A DNA stretch of 64,000 bases from an uncultured Eubacterium sp. (GCF_934561735.1 NZ_CAKTGT010000007.1:45350-109349); one strand, 5' to 3'. Shown: positions 6,967 through 16,124, counted from the stretch's first letter. Notes: a model not told the origin generated them from the letters alone. Made by a program: numbers and translations.

Positions 6967-7494
6967 TTATTCTTCGCTTGAATCTGTTGTGTCTTCGTCG
7001 TTCTGAGTTGAATTTACAACATCTCCGAGCAAATCTGTAAGCGTCTTGGTTTCGATTCTGTCAACTCTGTTGTATTCAACGCTTTGTGTTGCATTTGAAT
7101 CCAAACCGCCTTCTTGACTTACAGACATTGAAAGAGTCTTTTTATCTACTTTAAATTTGTAAACAACAGTGCTGTCGCTTGAAGGATTTGAAAGTGTGAG
7201 TTCGTCACCTTTAACCGTGTAGTCACCCTTAAATGAGAAAGTACTGAAGTAGCTTTCGTAAGTTCCGTCCTCGTAGAATTCATATGCCGAACTTCTTGTT
7301 TCGTTTTGCCATTTGCCGATTAAAAGTTCAGGATTTGCCGAAGAAAATGCAGAACTTACCATTTCGGCAGGATTTTTGTGCTCAACGGCACAGTAAATTC
7401 CCGTAGGAACCAAAGTCATAATCAAAATGCTCAAGATGATTACCAAAATAATTTTGGCAACACCGGATGTTTTCTTTTTACTCATATTATTCAT
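6967..7494 (-). CDS. Membrane-anchored protein with a lipocalin-like (DUF5640-type) domain
   Basis: The 175-residue protein has a short basic N-terminus, one membrane segment at about residues 14-33, and an extracytoplasmic domain. That domain contains LIGKWQNETRSSAYEFYEDG and later GDYTVKGDELTL, the WxF/G-T-Y pattern common to small lipocalin-like or DUF5640-like domains of Clostridia. The tail is very acidic. A GAAAGG site 6 nt before 7494 supports this ATG over one three codons downstream. The PRPP synthetase gene lies 40 nt upstream on the same strand, and no terminator separates this gene from spoIIID. Function unknown. Confidence 0.6.
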   Translation of the reverse strand: MNNMSKKKTSGVAKIILVIILSILIMTLVPTGIYCAVEHKNPAEMVSSAFSSANPELLIGKWQNETRSSAYEFYEDGTYESYFSTFSFKGDYTVKGDELTLSNPSSDSTVVYKFKVDKKTLSMSVSQEGGLDSNATQSVEYNRVDRIETKTLTDLLGDVVNSTQNDEDTTDSSEE

Positions 7495-7534
7495 AGCCTT
7501 TCAATAGATATTATAACGTCGGATAGTCGGATAA

Positions 7535-8710
7535 TTATTTAAGACCTTTTTTCTTAAGTAATGCGTCAATTTTATTTGAATTGTCAAGCAAAGTTGATAC
7601 CGACAAGTCATGGTTGATTGTGTCAAGGAAGTATGCAAGATATTTTGAAAGTTCAACATTCTGATACCAATCTCTTGAAAGAAGTTCAGGTGACTGATAT
7701 ACACCGTTTGTTGTAAATACCTTTTCAAAAATGCCGTCTTCGTGTGCTTTGTCAAAAATTTCAAGACCGTTGCAGAAAAGACCGAATGCCGTGCAGACAA
7801 ATATTCTTTTTGCTTTGAGTTCTTTAAGCTTCTTAGCAACTTCAAGCATGCTTTCGCCTGAAGAAATCATATCGTCAACAATGATGATGTCCTTGCCCTC
7901 AACGCTGTCACCGAGGTATTGATGAGCAACAATAGGATTTCTGCCGTTTACAACTCTTGTGTAATCTCTTCTCTTGTAGAACATACCGAGGTTAACACCG
8001 AGTTGTGTCGCAAAATAAATACATCTGTGCATTGCACCTTCGTCAGGGGAAATGATCATAAGATGATCCGGATCAACGCTCAAATCGTCAACATTGTTAA
8101 CAATAGCCTTAATCATCTGGTATGTAGGCATAACATTTTCAAATGATTTGTGAGGAATTGAATTTTGAACTCTTTGGTCGTGTGCGTCAAATGTAATGAT
8201 GTTTTCAACACCTAAAGTTGTGAGTTCTTGCAAAGCCATTGCACAGTCAAGTGATTCACGGGATGAACGCTTGTGCTGTCTGCCTTCATAAAGCATAGGC
8301 ATAATTACATTAATTCTCTTTGCTTTGCTTGAAGCAGCTGAGATTACTCTCTTTAAATCCGAAAAATGGTCGTCCGGTGACTTCGGAACGTCCATTCCGT
8401 ACATATTGTATTTTACGCTGTAATTGAAACAGTCAACAACAATGTAAAGGTCGTAGCCTCTGATTGTGTCGTTTATTACAGCCTTACCTTCGCCCGAACC
8501 GAATCTTGCGATTGTTGTGTCAATAAGGTAAGTATCTCTTTGGTAGCCGTAAAAAGCAATGTTTTCTTTGTGAGCGGCTGCTTGTTCTGCTCTCCATTTT
8601 ACAAGGTAATTATCAATCTTTGCGGCAAGTGCTTCCGTGCCCGGCAAAGCGATAATACCCAACGGACCGTAAGGGATTGTTTGTACTTCTTCTGCTGTGA
8701 TTCTTGGCAT
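7535..8710 (-). CDS. prs: Ribose-phosphate pyrophosphokinase, long clostridial form
   Basis: It makes phosphoribosyl pyrophosphate from ribose 5-phosphate and ATP for nucleotide, histidine and tryptophan synthesis. The family features are in order: FGSGEGKAVINDTIRG (substrate loop), EGRQHKRSSRES (the QDRK/SRE region), a DAHDQ equivalent of the DLHA histidine, SPDEGAMHR, and the PRPP-binding loop DIIIVDDMISSGES. At 391 residues it is about 75 longer than the standard 315-residue enzyme, with extra residues at both ends and inside. Such long forms occur in Clostridia. It may respond to different allosteric signals, but that is inference. Confidence 0.88.
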   Translation of the reverse strand: MPRITAEEVQTIPYGPLGIIALPGTEALAAKIDNYLVKWRAEQAAAHKENIAFYGYQRDTYLIDTTIARFGSGEGKAVINDTIRGYDLYIVVDCFNYSVKYNMYGMDVPKSPDDHFSDLKRVISAASSKAKRINVIMPMLYEGRQHKRSSRESLDCAMALQELTTLGVENIITFDAHDQRVQNSIPHKSFENVMPTYQMIKAIVNNVDDLSVDPDHLMIISPDEGAMHRCIYFATQLGVNLGMFYKRRDYTRVVNGRNPIVAHQYLGDSVEGKDIIIVDDMISSGESMLEVAKKLKELKAKRIFVCTAFGLFCNGLEIFDKAHEDGIFEKVFTTNGVYQSPELLSRDWYQNVELSKYLAYFLDTINHDLSVSTLLDNSNKIDALLKKKGLK

Positions 8711-8850
8711 TTTAAAAATACTCCTCTCAATTTATGCTTACATTTTACAACATATTGCACCAAAAATAAACACTTAATATAATTTTTTAATATAAATATT
8801 TATCTTGAGGCACAATGAATTTTTATATATAATCAACAAATTACGCTGAA

Positions 8851-11800
8851 TTATGACTTCTTAGGAATTACTTTGGCTTTTTTAATTCTTCTAAGCAATC
8901 CGTAACCGAATATACCTACCCAGCCGCAAGCCGATATTGTTAAGCCGTATGCAAGACTCTTAGGAGAATAAATTATTTTAACATCGTGTTTGCCGTGCTT
9001 GATTGCGGTTGCGAGTTGACAATCTCCTATGTCAAATGTTTTTACCTTTTGACCGTCGATATAAACGCTCCATCCCTCATCGTACGGAATGGATGTGTAT
9101 AAATATCCGTCATATCCTGCATTGATTGTTCCTTCAATTTTTGTGTCGCTGTGCTTTGTTACTTCTAATTGACCGAGTGAGAGCATTTCGTATGCCGATT
9201 GAAGTACCGTGTCATCAATGTTGTAGGCGTAAATGCTGAATGACGCACTGCCTGAAGTAACTCCGTTGAGGTCAATTGCCGCCTTTATTTCATCACCTGC
9301 ATTATGATAGCCGAGGTCAAGAATATACGGCTCTGTAATGCTTTGATATGTGGTATTTATTCCTTCGTTCCAATAGTAGTTGACATTTTCTATTTCGCTT
9401 GAGTCAATATAAACATAAACATTTCCGTTTTTAACCGATTTAAAGGTTATGTCAACGCTTCCGCCCGAGTTTTCCTCGATTGAATCAACAAAGTATGTTC
9501 CGTTTTCGGTTACATCCTCGCATACTGAACTGTAACTGTTTGTTTGAGTGTATTCAACGGGAACAAAAACATTGCTCACACCTGTTGCTTTGTCAATCAA
9601 ATCCTCCTGAACATCAAACGGATTGCCCTCGCTGTTGTCCCAATCTCCTACCGTTTTTGAAGTAACGAATGCAATAGGAAGCGAATATTTGTTTTGATAA
9701 ATCGGAGTTTTGTCTTTGTCTTTGGTTGTGTAGATTTTTTCGTAATAATTTTCCGACAAATCCAAACTGCTTGAATCTTTAATTAAATATTTAATGCCGT
9801 ACATCATATTGTACACGGGTGTTTGAGTGTTGTATGTGTACGAGTTTATTCTGTTGCCGAACATACCGAGGCTGTACTGACTTTGGCTGTAATCCTCGTA
9901 TGCCATTGATGAAAATACCGACATACCGTTGTAGTTGTACATGCACGGGTCCATACGGGTGTTAAGATATGTCAGTTCTGTTCTGTAAAAGCCGTTGTCC
10001 TTTTCTTTCAAATAATTTACGGCTTCACTCATTGTGTCCATTTTTTCAACATACGGCGTCTGCTCTTGGGTGAAAAGGTAGGACTTGCTGTCCGAAACTA
10101 TTACTTCGCAAAATGTCATACACGCTATTGTAATTCCGATAACGAATTTTGAAAAGTTTTCTTTCTTTATCACAAGCAAAACAAGAGTCCATACCATTAT
10201 GAAAATAAGTGAGGCATAGATTGTAAATCCGCTTATTTTGTTTGTCGGATTCTTTTGGTAGTAAAGCACCAAAAACATAAGCAGTATGCCTGTTGCCATA
10301 ATATCCCTGTATTCAATTCCTTTAAATTTCATTAAGCATCTGAATGTCATAATTAAAAGAATAAATACATAAAGGAAAGAATATCTAAACGGCAGATCGT
10401 TCGGCAAATGCATTGCATGCCACATAAAGTCGAGAATGTTGCAGTCAAAGCTTACAATAAAGAATATAAGCATAACAATATAAGCAGCCTTTTCTTTAAG
10501 TCCGATTTTTCTGTTGATAAGGTACAAAGGCAAAAGTATTGTCGGCAAAATACCGCAGTAAATATTAGGCAATACATCATCGCCCGATGAACGGATAGTG
10601 GTTTCAAGTCCTGCAAGGTGAGAGGAAAGCATATCAATCAGGTTAAAGTTTTGCTCAACCGTTGACGGAAAGCTGTCCGAAGTTGCAGAACAGGATTGAA
10701 GTATAAAATAAACCGGAATCAAAAAGCACGCACAAAGCACGCCTACAAACAGCGAGCTCAAGCCGAATTTAACCACACTGTTTGCAAATCTGTTGTTAAA
10801 AAATGTTTTTAACGGCTTTTGCTTTTCGCTGTAAATGTTGATTTTGTCCGAGAATTCTTTGTTTGCAATGTAATATACAAAGAAATATATAACCGAAAAA
10901 ATACATGTCATATATCCGATGTAGTAACTGCTGAAAAGTAAAATCGAAAGCGATAGAATGTATGTTTTGCACTTTCCTTCGTTGATGATTTTTTCAATAC
11001 CGAGTGCAACAAGCGGAAGCCAAATCATTCCGTCAATCCACATAATATTCCAGTAATATGCAAGAAAATATCCTGAAAAAGCATAAAACACACCGAAACA
11101 AGCGGAAGCATAAGAATGAGTGTTAAAGCTTTTTTTCAAAAAATATGTGAAAGTTCCGGCAGATAAAACACCTTTTACAATTACAAGGGTTGTAATTGCG
11201 TAGCCGACTTGATTTCTGTCAAAAAGGAATATCAAAAACGAAATCGGGCTTGAAAGATAGTTGAAATAGTTGCCCAAAAAGCTTGAACCGCCGCCCGATT
11301 CCCATGAATAAAGAAAGCTCTTGAAATGTGTTACTCTGTCATAAAATTCAACGAAAAGCGGACCGTACTGATGGTACAAATCCATTCTCAACACCGTGGT
11401 GTCACCAAACGGGAACAACTTGAATATCATAAATACAAACAGTATTCCGATAAGTGCCAAACTCATTGAAAATAATATAAATCGGTTTGAAAAAAAGTAT
11501 TTATAAAGTTTGCCATCTCTGTTTGACTGTGCCTTTTCGGCGTTGTCAAATACAATCAGCTTGTCAAAATAAAAATTAAAAACAAATATCAGAATTGCAG
11601 AAAATATATAAACCAACATTTTGCTCAGTCCAAGCATATCGTTGAGAGTAAAATCAAGAATTTTGAAAAAACCTAAATCAACCGCACATCTGAAGATATA
11701 AGCTAATATTTGCCTTATTTTGCTTGACTTTATGCTTCTTGAAAAAACAAATTTTTTTTCGCAAAAAAATAAACCAAGCATTACCGCAATAAAAGAAACA

Positions 11801-11958
11801 GGCAGGGCAATTCCCGCATTTATTCCAATTCCTTTAAGCAGTTGCTTGATTATCAACAGAATAACAAATCCAATACAGTATAAAAAGCCGAATGATACGG
11901 TTTGAGCGTTAAAATATTTGTTTGTTTTTATTATATTTCCGGATTTAGTAATGTCCAT
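8851..11958 (-). CDS. YfhO-family membrane protein with a GtrA-like N-terminal domain
   Basis: This 1035-residue multi-pass protein has about 14 or more hydrophobic segments. From residue 190 on it resembles the YfhO family: an LYHQYGPLFVEFYDRVTH loop after the first helix of the unit, GGGSSFLGNYFNYLSSP, and WNIMWIDGMIWLPLVALG. A C-terminal extracytoplasmic beta domain contains YDEGWSVYIDGQKV. YfhO of Bacillus is needed for glycosylation of lipoteichoic acid, and the family is GT-C-like. The first 145 residues hold four helices with the duplicated KKFVFS / KLIVFD endings seen in GtrA proteins, which flip lipid-linked sugars. It appears to stand alone; an AGGTG site lies 6 nt before the ATG. 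Confidence 0.82.
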   Translation of the reverse strand: MDITKSGNIIKTNKYFNAQTVSFGFLYCIGFVILLIIKQLLKGIGINAGIALPVSFIAVMLGLFFCEKKFVFSRSIKSSKIRQILAYIFRCAVDLGFFKILDFTLNDMLGLSKMLVYIFSAILIFVFNFYFDKLIVFDNAEKAQSNRDGKLYKYFFSNRFILFSMSLALIGILFVFMIFKLFPFGDTTVLRMDLYHQYGPLFVEFYDRVTHFKSFLYSWESGGGSSFLGNYFNYLSSPISFLIFLFDRNQVGYAITTLVIVKGVLSAGTFTYFLKKSFNTHSYASACFGVFYAFSGYFLAYYWNIMWIDGMIWLPLVALGIEKIINEGKCKTYILSLSILLFSSYYIGYMTCIFSVIYFFVYYIANKEFSDKINIYSEKQKPLKTFFNNRFANSVVKFGLSSLFVGVLCACFLIPVYFILQSCSATSDSFPSTVEQNFNLIDMLSSHLAGLETTIRSSGDDVLPNIYCGILPTILLPLYLINRKIGLKEKAAYIVMLIFFIVSFDCNILDFMWHAMHLPNDLPFRYSFLYVFILLIMTFRCLMKFKGIEYRDIMATGILLMFLVLYYQKNPTNKISGFTIYASLIFIMVWTLVLLVIKKENFSKFVIGITIACMTFCEVIVSDSKSYLFTQEQTPYVEKMDTMSEAVNYLKEKDNGFYRTELTYLNTRMDPCMYNYNGMSVFSSMAYEDYSQSQYSLGMFGNRINSYTYNTQTPVYNMMYGIKYLIKDSSSLDLSENYYEKIYTTKDKDKTPIYQNKYSLPIAFVTSKTVGDWDNSEGNPFDVQEDLIDKATGVSNVFVPVEYTQTNSYSSVCEDVTENGTYFVDSIEENSGGSVDITFKSVKNGNVYVYIDSSEIENVNYYWNEGINTTYQSITEPYILDLGYHNAGDEIKAAIDLNGVTSGSASFSIYAYNIDDTVLQSAYEMLSLGQLEVTKHSDTKIEGTINAGYDGYLYTSIPYDEGWSVYIDGQKVKTFDIGDCQLATAIKHGKHDVKIIYSPKSLAYGLTISACGWVGIFGYGLLRRIKKAKVIPKKS

Positions 11959-12042
11959 AAAGCACCTAAATTAAATATTTTTTTATTATATTAACATATT
12001 AAAAAGCGTTCTTCAATCGTTTTTTGTATTTTTAACTTCTTT

Positions 12043-12072
12043 GTAATAATTTTTATCATTTGCACATAGTTT
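12043..12072 (+). promoter_or_regulatory. Sigma-E-like promoter of the spoIIIA operon
   Basis: GTAATA (12043-12048) is followed after 16 nt by CATAGTTT (12065-12072). This is the same pair and spacing as before spoIIID. In Bacillus spoIIIA is transcribed by sigma-E. The start would be near 12079, which leaves a very short leader and argues against the upstream GTG at 12076 as the initiation codon. Confidence 0.45.
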
Positions 12073-12087
12073 TATGTGGGTGATGAT

Positions 12088-13086
12088 GTGAAAGTTTATG
12101 ATTATGTAAAAAAATATTTGTCGTCGAGTGTCGTAAATGCACTTGATAATCTTTCTGCTTCACAGCAGAATGCTTTGACGGAAATTCGTATAAGACGCAA
12201 TATGCCTGTTGTGTTTGTAATTAATAACGGGACAAGGTTTGTTGATTCTTCGGGCAGTCTTAGCATTTCACTCTCTGAAAATACTCTGACGGTTTCTTCT
12301 GCCGAATTTAATGAGATGTTTAACAGATTGTGTTCGTATTCGATTTACAGCAATATGAATAATCTTAAAAACGGATACATAACACTTGAAAACGGTTCTC
12401 GTGTGGGCGTGTGCTCAACAGCCGTATATGAGGATGACAGTCTTGTTTCGGTTAAAGACATATCTTCGGTTAATATTCGTATACCCAGGCAAGCCGTGGG
12501 TTGCAGCAGGGAAGTATTGAACAAGGTTTTTGCCGACGGTGTTTGCAGTGTAATAGTTGCAGGTAAGCCATCAGGGGGCAAAACAACTCTGCTTCGTGAT
12601 ATGGCAAAGGAAATATCCGACGGATTTAATAATGAATATAAAAAGGTTGTTATTGTTGACGAACGCAACGAGCTTGCCGGTAAGGTAGGCAATGAATTTA
12701 CTCTTAAAATCGGAGCCAATGCCGATGTTATCACCGGGATTAATAAGGCAAAGGGCATAGAAAATGCAATTCGTACAATGTCGCCCGATGTTATCGTTTG
12801 TGACGAAATCGCAACCCAAAAGGAACTTGACAAAATTCGTTTCGGCTTTTCCTGCGGAGTAAGATTTATGTTGTCCGTTCATATCGGCAAAAAACAGGAT
12901 TTGTACACAAAACCTTTTATATCTGATTTGCTTTCAACAGGTGAATTTGAAAAAATCATTCTGCTTGACGATAATTATTCGGCAAAAATTCTTGACGCAC
13001 GGGAGATATTCAATGAAATTCGCAGGTGCAGTAATAATAATTCTTTCGTCATTGATGACGGGAATATATATGGCCGAAAACATTAA
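12088..13086 (+). CDS. spoIIIAA: Stage III sporulation protein AA (ATPase)
   Basis: This is the cytoplasmic (mother-cell) secretion-type ATPase of the SpoIIIA-SpoIIQ channel that links mother cell and forespore. Of 332 residues, Walker A GKPSGGKTTLL lies near residue 158, followed by VVIVDERNE and a conserved SPDVIVCDEI Walker B. The GTG at 12088 is preferred. GGTGAT matches the 3' part of the Shine-Dalgarno at the right distance, and MKVYDYVKKYL aligns with the start of the Bacillus protein. A GTG at 12076 would add four residues. The gene overlaps spoIIIAB by 74 nt. Confidence 0.93.
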   Translation: MKVYDYVKKYLSSSVVNALDNLSASQQNALTEIRIRRNMPVVFVINNGTRFVDSSGSLSISLSENTLTVSSAEFNEMFNRLCSYSIYSNMNNLKNGYITLENGSRVGVCSTAVYEDDSLVSVKDISSVNIRIPRQAVGCSREVLNKVFADGVCSVIVAGKPSGGKTTLLRDMAKEISDGFNNEYKKVVIVDERNELAGKVGNEFTLKIGANADVITGINKAKGIENAIRTMSPDVIVCDEIATQKELDKIRFGFSCGVRFMLSVHIGKKQDLYTKPFISDLLSTGEFEKIILLDDNYSAKILDAREIFNEIRRCSNNNSFVIDDGNIYGRKH

Positions 13087-13465
13087 AGCCAAAATCAAGG
13101 TTTGCCGTGAACTCGTTGACCTTGCAAATTATATTTTGCCCGAAATCAAACTGAAGCAAACCTATGCTTTTGATTTGTTTGAGTCGTCAAAGTTTAAAAA
13201 TCTCGATTATGTCGGACAACATATGCTCATTTTTGAACAGTCTGCCAAAACGCCGCTGTCGCAGGAAGAAAATAGGGCAATAGGCAGTTTTTTCTATTCG
13301 CTCGGCAAGTATGATGTAGATAATCAAATAAAACAAATCGAATTTTTTAAGGAATATATGTCGTCTTCCTTGCGTAAATATGAAGAGATGTATAAGTCAA
13401 AGGCAAAAATATATTTGAGCCTCGGATTTTCGATTGGAATTGTAATTACTTTAGTTTTGATTTAG
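13013..13465 (+). CDS. spoIIIAB: Stage III sporulation protein AB
   Basis: A 150-residue mother-cell membrane protein of the SpoIIIA complex. The N-terminal helix (KFAGAVIIILSSLMTGIYMA) is followed by a mostly helical soluble region and a C-terminal hydrophobic segment (IYLSLGFSIGIVITLVLI). This is the typical layout, similar to type II secretion GspF-like parts. The ATG at 13013 has a GGGAG site 7 nt upstream. A longer frame from 12941 would run through spoIIIAA without a ribosome binding site and adds a non-conserved leader. Confidence 0.93.
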   Translation: MKFAGAVIIILSSLMTGIYMAENIKAKIKVCRELVDLANYILPEIKLKQTYAFDLFESSKFKNLDYVGQHMLIFEQSAKTPLSQEENRAIGSFFYSLGKYDVDNQIKQIEFFKEYMSSSLRKYEEMYKSKAKIYLSLGFSIGIVITLVLI

Positions 13466-13476
13466 AGGTGTAAAAA

Positions 13477-13671
13477 ATGGAAGTCAATTTTATATTCAAA
13501 ATTGCGGCAATCGGTATAATTGTCGCCGTGCTCAATACTTTGTTGGTGCGTTCCGGGCGTGATGACCAGGCTATGCTTACAACCCTTGCAGGGGTTATCG
13601 TGGTGCTTATGATGCTTATACCGCAGATAAAAGAACTTTTTTCAACCGTTAAATCTCTTTTTAATTTGTAG
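13477..13671 (+). CDS. spoIIIAC: Stage III sporulation protein AC
   Basis: A 64-residue protein with two membrane helices (about 5-25 and 34-52), the normal size for SpoIIIAC. It contains the conserved stretch RSGRDDQAMLTTLAGVIVVL. It lies 11 nt after spoIIIAB with an AGAGGTG ribosome binding site, in the fixed operon order. Confidence 0.93.
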   Translation: MEVNFIFKIAAIGIIVAVLNTLLVRSGRDDQAMLTTLAGVIVVLMMLIPQIKELFSTVKSLFNL

Positions 13672-13673
13672 TT

Positions 13674-14054
13674 ATGGCAAAGGTACTCGGAATATCGTTT
13701 TGCGTTTTGATGTGCAGTCTTGTTGTCAGGGAGCATAACAAAAGCTTTGCTTTCATCCTTTCCGTAGCAGGCGGCATACTTTCGTTTCTTACAATATCGG
13801 ACAAGGTCGGCGAACTTTTTTCTTCTCTTATGAGCCTTTCTGCCTCTGTACCGTCAGGCGTTATGTATGTAAAACTTATGCTCAAGGTTCTTTGTATTGT
13901 CATCATTACGCAGTTTACGGTTGATATATGCAGAGATAACGGCGAAAATGCACTCGCCTCGTTCACCGAGGTGTCGGCAAAGGTGCTCGTTTTGTCGCTT
14001 GTTATGCCTCTTTTTGAAACGGTAATTTCTATGGTTGTGGGACTTGTTAAATGA
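13674..14054 (+). CDS. spoIIIAD: Stage III sporulation protein AD
   Basis: A 126-residue protein with four hydrophobic segments, related to SpoIIIAC in its first half. FILSVAGGILSFLTI and IITQFTVDICRDNGENALA are family features. The start codon follows the spoIIIAC stop by 2 nt without a clear ribosome binding site, so translation is probably coupled. Confidence 0.92.
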   Translation: MAKVLGISFCVLMCSLVVREHNKSFAFILSVAGGILSFLTISDKVGELFSSLMSLSASVPSGVMYVKLMLKVLCIVIITQFTVDICRDNGENALASFTEVSAKVLVLSLVMPLFETVISMVVGLVK

Positions 14055-15187
14055 AAAAGACAGTTATTTTTTTGTGTGCTTTGTTATTGTTTTTACTTAT
14101 TCCCGTATCGTCCTATTCAATGGATTACAGCGAGGAAGAATATAACAAAACGCTTTCGTCTTATGATTTGTCGTCTTTTGAAAAAGAACTTGACGCCGAT
14201 ACATACAAAATGCTTGATGAACTCGGAGTTCTTGACTTTTCGTATGAGAGTATAACCGGACTTTCGTTTAACGATATAGTTGATTTGCTTAAATCACTTT
14301 TTCAAAAAAAGGCGGAACTTCCGATAAAATCAAGCGTTACGGTTTTGGTTTTTATATTGCTTTCGGCATTTCTTCAAAGCTTAAAGGCTGAATCGGACGA
14401 TTCTGTAAATATGATTTATTCCACGGCAACGGCACTTCTTGTTGCCACCGTTGTTCTTGTAAAACTCACTTCAACCGTGTCGCTTGCTTCAATGGCTATA
14501 TCCGTTGCTTCAAATTTTGTTTATGCATTTATACCCGTTTTTTGCAGTATAGTTGTTGCGTCGGGCGGCATAACAACCGGATTTTCAACAAATACAACGC
14601 TTCTTATTCTTGCACAGGGGCTTTCGTTTATCTCATCAAATGTTTTTATGCCGATTGTTAATTGCTATCTTGCACTCGGTGTAACATCTTCACTCAGATA
14701 CGAACTTAACTTAGACAAGCTGCTTTCTTCTGTCAAGAAAATTATTACAACTTGTATATCGTTTGTGTCGGGCGTTTTCGTTTCGGTGTTGTCCGTAAAA
14801 ACAGCGGTTGCCGGCAGGGCGGATATGCTCGGACTTCGTTCAATCCGCTTTGCGATTAATTCCGTTGTGCCAGTTATTGGCTCGTCAATCAGCGAGGGGC
14901 TTCTTTCAATTCAGGCTTATTCGTCGCTTATAAAAAGCAGTGTTGGTATAGTCGGAGTTATGGCGGTTGTTTTAGTATTTTTACCGTCGATAATTGAGGT
15001 TGTACTGTGGCGAATTTCGCTTACATTGTGTGTTATAGTGTCCGATGTTTTCGGCGACAAATCCGTGTCTGCGGTTCTTAACGCATTTCTTAATACTCTT
15101 TTGTTAATCAATGTTATTCTTATTTTGTCAATGGTAACAACCGTTATATCATTTGGCATTTTGATAGCGGCGGGAGGTGTCGGATGA
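14051..15187 (+). CDS. spoIIIAE: Stage III sporulation protein AE
   Basis: A 378-residue polytopic membrane protein with a signal-like N-terminus (MKKTVIFLCALLLFLLIPVSSYS), an exported segment of about 80 residues, then seven or so helices. Conserved regions include FVYAFIPVFCSIVVASGGIT and INSVVPVIGSSISEGL. It is the largest membrane part of the SpoIIIA channel. ATGA overlap with spoIIIAD and another 4-nt overlap with spoIIIAF. Confidence 0.95.
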   Translation: MKKTVIFLCALLLFLLIPVSSYSMDYSEEEYNKTLSSYDLSSFEKELDADTYKMLDELGVLDFSYESITGLSFNDIVDLLKSLFQKKAELPIKSSVTVLVFILLSAFLQSLKAESDDSVNMIYSTATALLVATVVLVKLTSTVSLASMAISVASNFVYAFIPVFCSIVVASGGITTGFSTNTTLLILAQGLSFISSNVFMPIVNCYLALGVTSSLRYELNLDKLLSSVKKIITTCISFVSGVFVSVLSVKTAVAGRADMLGLRSIRFAINSVVPVIGSSISEGLLSIQAYSSLIKSSVGIVGVMAVVLVFLPSIIEVVLWRISLTLCVIVSDVFGDKSVSAVLNAFLNTLLLINVILILSMVTTVISFGILIAAGGVG

Positions 15188-15612
15188 ATTTTGTAAAACA
15201 GTGGACCGTCTTTGTTTGCATAACGGTTTTGATGTGTGTTGTTTTTTCGTTTTTAACGCCAAAGGGAAGTATGGGCAGGTTTTATAAAACAGTAATCTCG
15301 CTTTTTATTTTTCTGTCGTTTCTTTATCCGTTTACACAGTCAAAAATTAACCTTGAAATCCCTGAATTTGAAGAAATTAATACATACAGTATAAATGATG
15401 AAATGGTAGAAAATCAAATCAAATCCTGCCTTACGGAGCATAATGTAACCGGCTCAAATGTAAATTGCACATCAAAAATCAACTCAAACAATGAAATTGA
15501 GATAGAAAGCATTATCGTGTCGGTTGCCGATGAATATGATACTTCCGTTGTTCAAAAAATTATTTACGACAATTTGTCGCTCAATGCCGAGGTGGTTCAT
15601 ATTGGAGAATAA
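15184..15612 (+). CDS. spoIIIAF: Stage III sporulation protein AF
   Basis: A 142-residue protein with two N-terminal helices (about 7-22 and 35-50) followed by a soluble domain facing the intermembrane space. In other species this domain has the ring-building motif fold shared with type III secretion rings. It overlaps spoIIIAE by 4 nt and spoIIIAG by 11 nt. Confidence 0.9.
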   Translation: MNFVKQWTVFVCITVLMCVVFSFLTPKGSMGRFYKTVISLFIFLSFLYPFTQSKINLEIPEFEEINTYSINDEMVENQIKSCLTEHNVTGSNVNCTSKINSNNEIEIESIIVSVADEYDTSVVQKIIYDNLSLNAEVVHIGE

Positions 15613-16120
15613 AATTAAAGACTGCATCGCTAATTTTAAAAATATGAAGCATAAGGAAAAACTTCTTGTTTTTGTATGCATATTCGGTGTTGTGCTTATT
15701 CTTTTGTCGGAGATTTTACCGTCGGGCACTTCGGCAAGAAAGTCTGAAAGCACCGATTATCAACAGTATATTAGTTCGCTTGAAGAAAAAACGGAAAACA
15801 TTATTTCTTCGATTGACGGCGTCGGCAAATGCAAAGTTATGATTACCTTGCAGGAAACAGACGAAAATTTTTATGCTCAAAATACGGATGAAAATACCGA
15901 CAGCGGTTCTATTTCCAAAAAGAGCGAATATGTATTGTATGAGGATAACAACAACGATTCTCCCGTTCTTATCAAACAGTCGTTCCCAAAAGTTATGGGC
16001 GTTGCGGTCGTTTGTCAGGGCGGAGACAATGCAAATGTAAAAGAAAAGGTTATTTCTGCCGTGTCGTCGCTTTTCGGCATATCGTCGGCAAAAATCAGCG
16101 TATCAAAAATTAATAGGTGA
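15602..16120 (+). CDS. spoIIIAG: Stage III sporulation protein AG
   Basis: A ring-forming component of the SpoIIIA channel, 172 residues from a TTG start. One membrane helix (KLLVFVCIFGVVLILLSEIL) is followed by a soluble domain with GVGKCKVMITL and PKVMGVAVVCQGGDN. The TTG at 15602 has AGGTGG 6 nt upstream and yields MENKIKDCIANFKN before the helix, as in relatives. The longest open frame from 15524 would add 26 residues out of frame with spoIIIAF and is not supported. It overlaps spoIIIAF by 11 nt. Confidence 0.9.
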   Translation: MENKIKDCIANFKNMKHKEKLLVFVCIFGVVLILLSEILPSGTSARKSESTDYQQYISSLEEKTENIISSIDGVGKCKVMITLQETDENFYAQNTDENTDSGSISKKSEYVLYEDNNNDSPVLIKQSFPKVMGVAVVCQGGDNANVKEKVISAVSSLFGISSAKISVSKINR

Positions 16121-16124
16121 TTAT

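Noticed and set aside
12345..12833. Long antisense reading frame opposite spoIIIAA
   Set aside because: It lies entirely inside a well-conserved gene, has no ribosome binding site and its content follows from the codon usage of the sense strand. The same applies to the other antisense frames over metK, spoIIIAH, ligA and rpoD.
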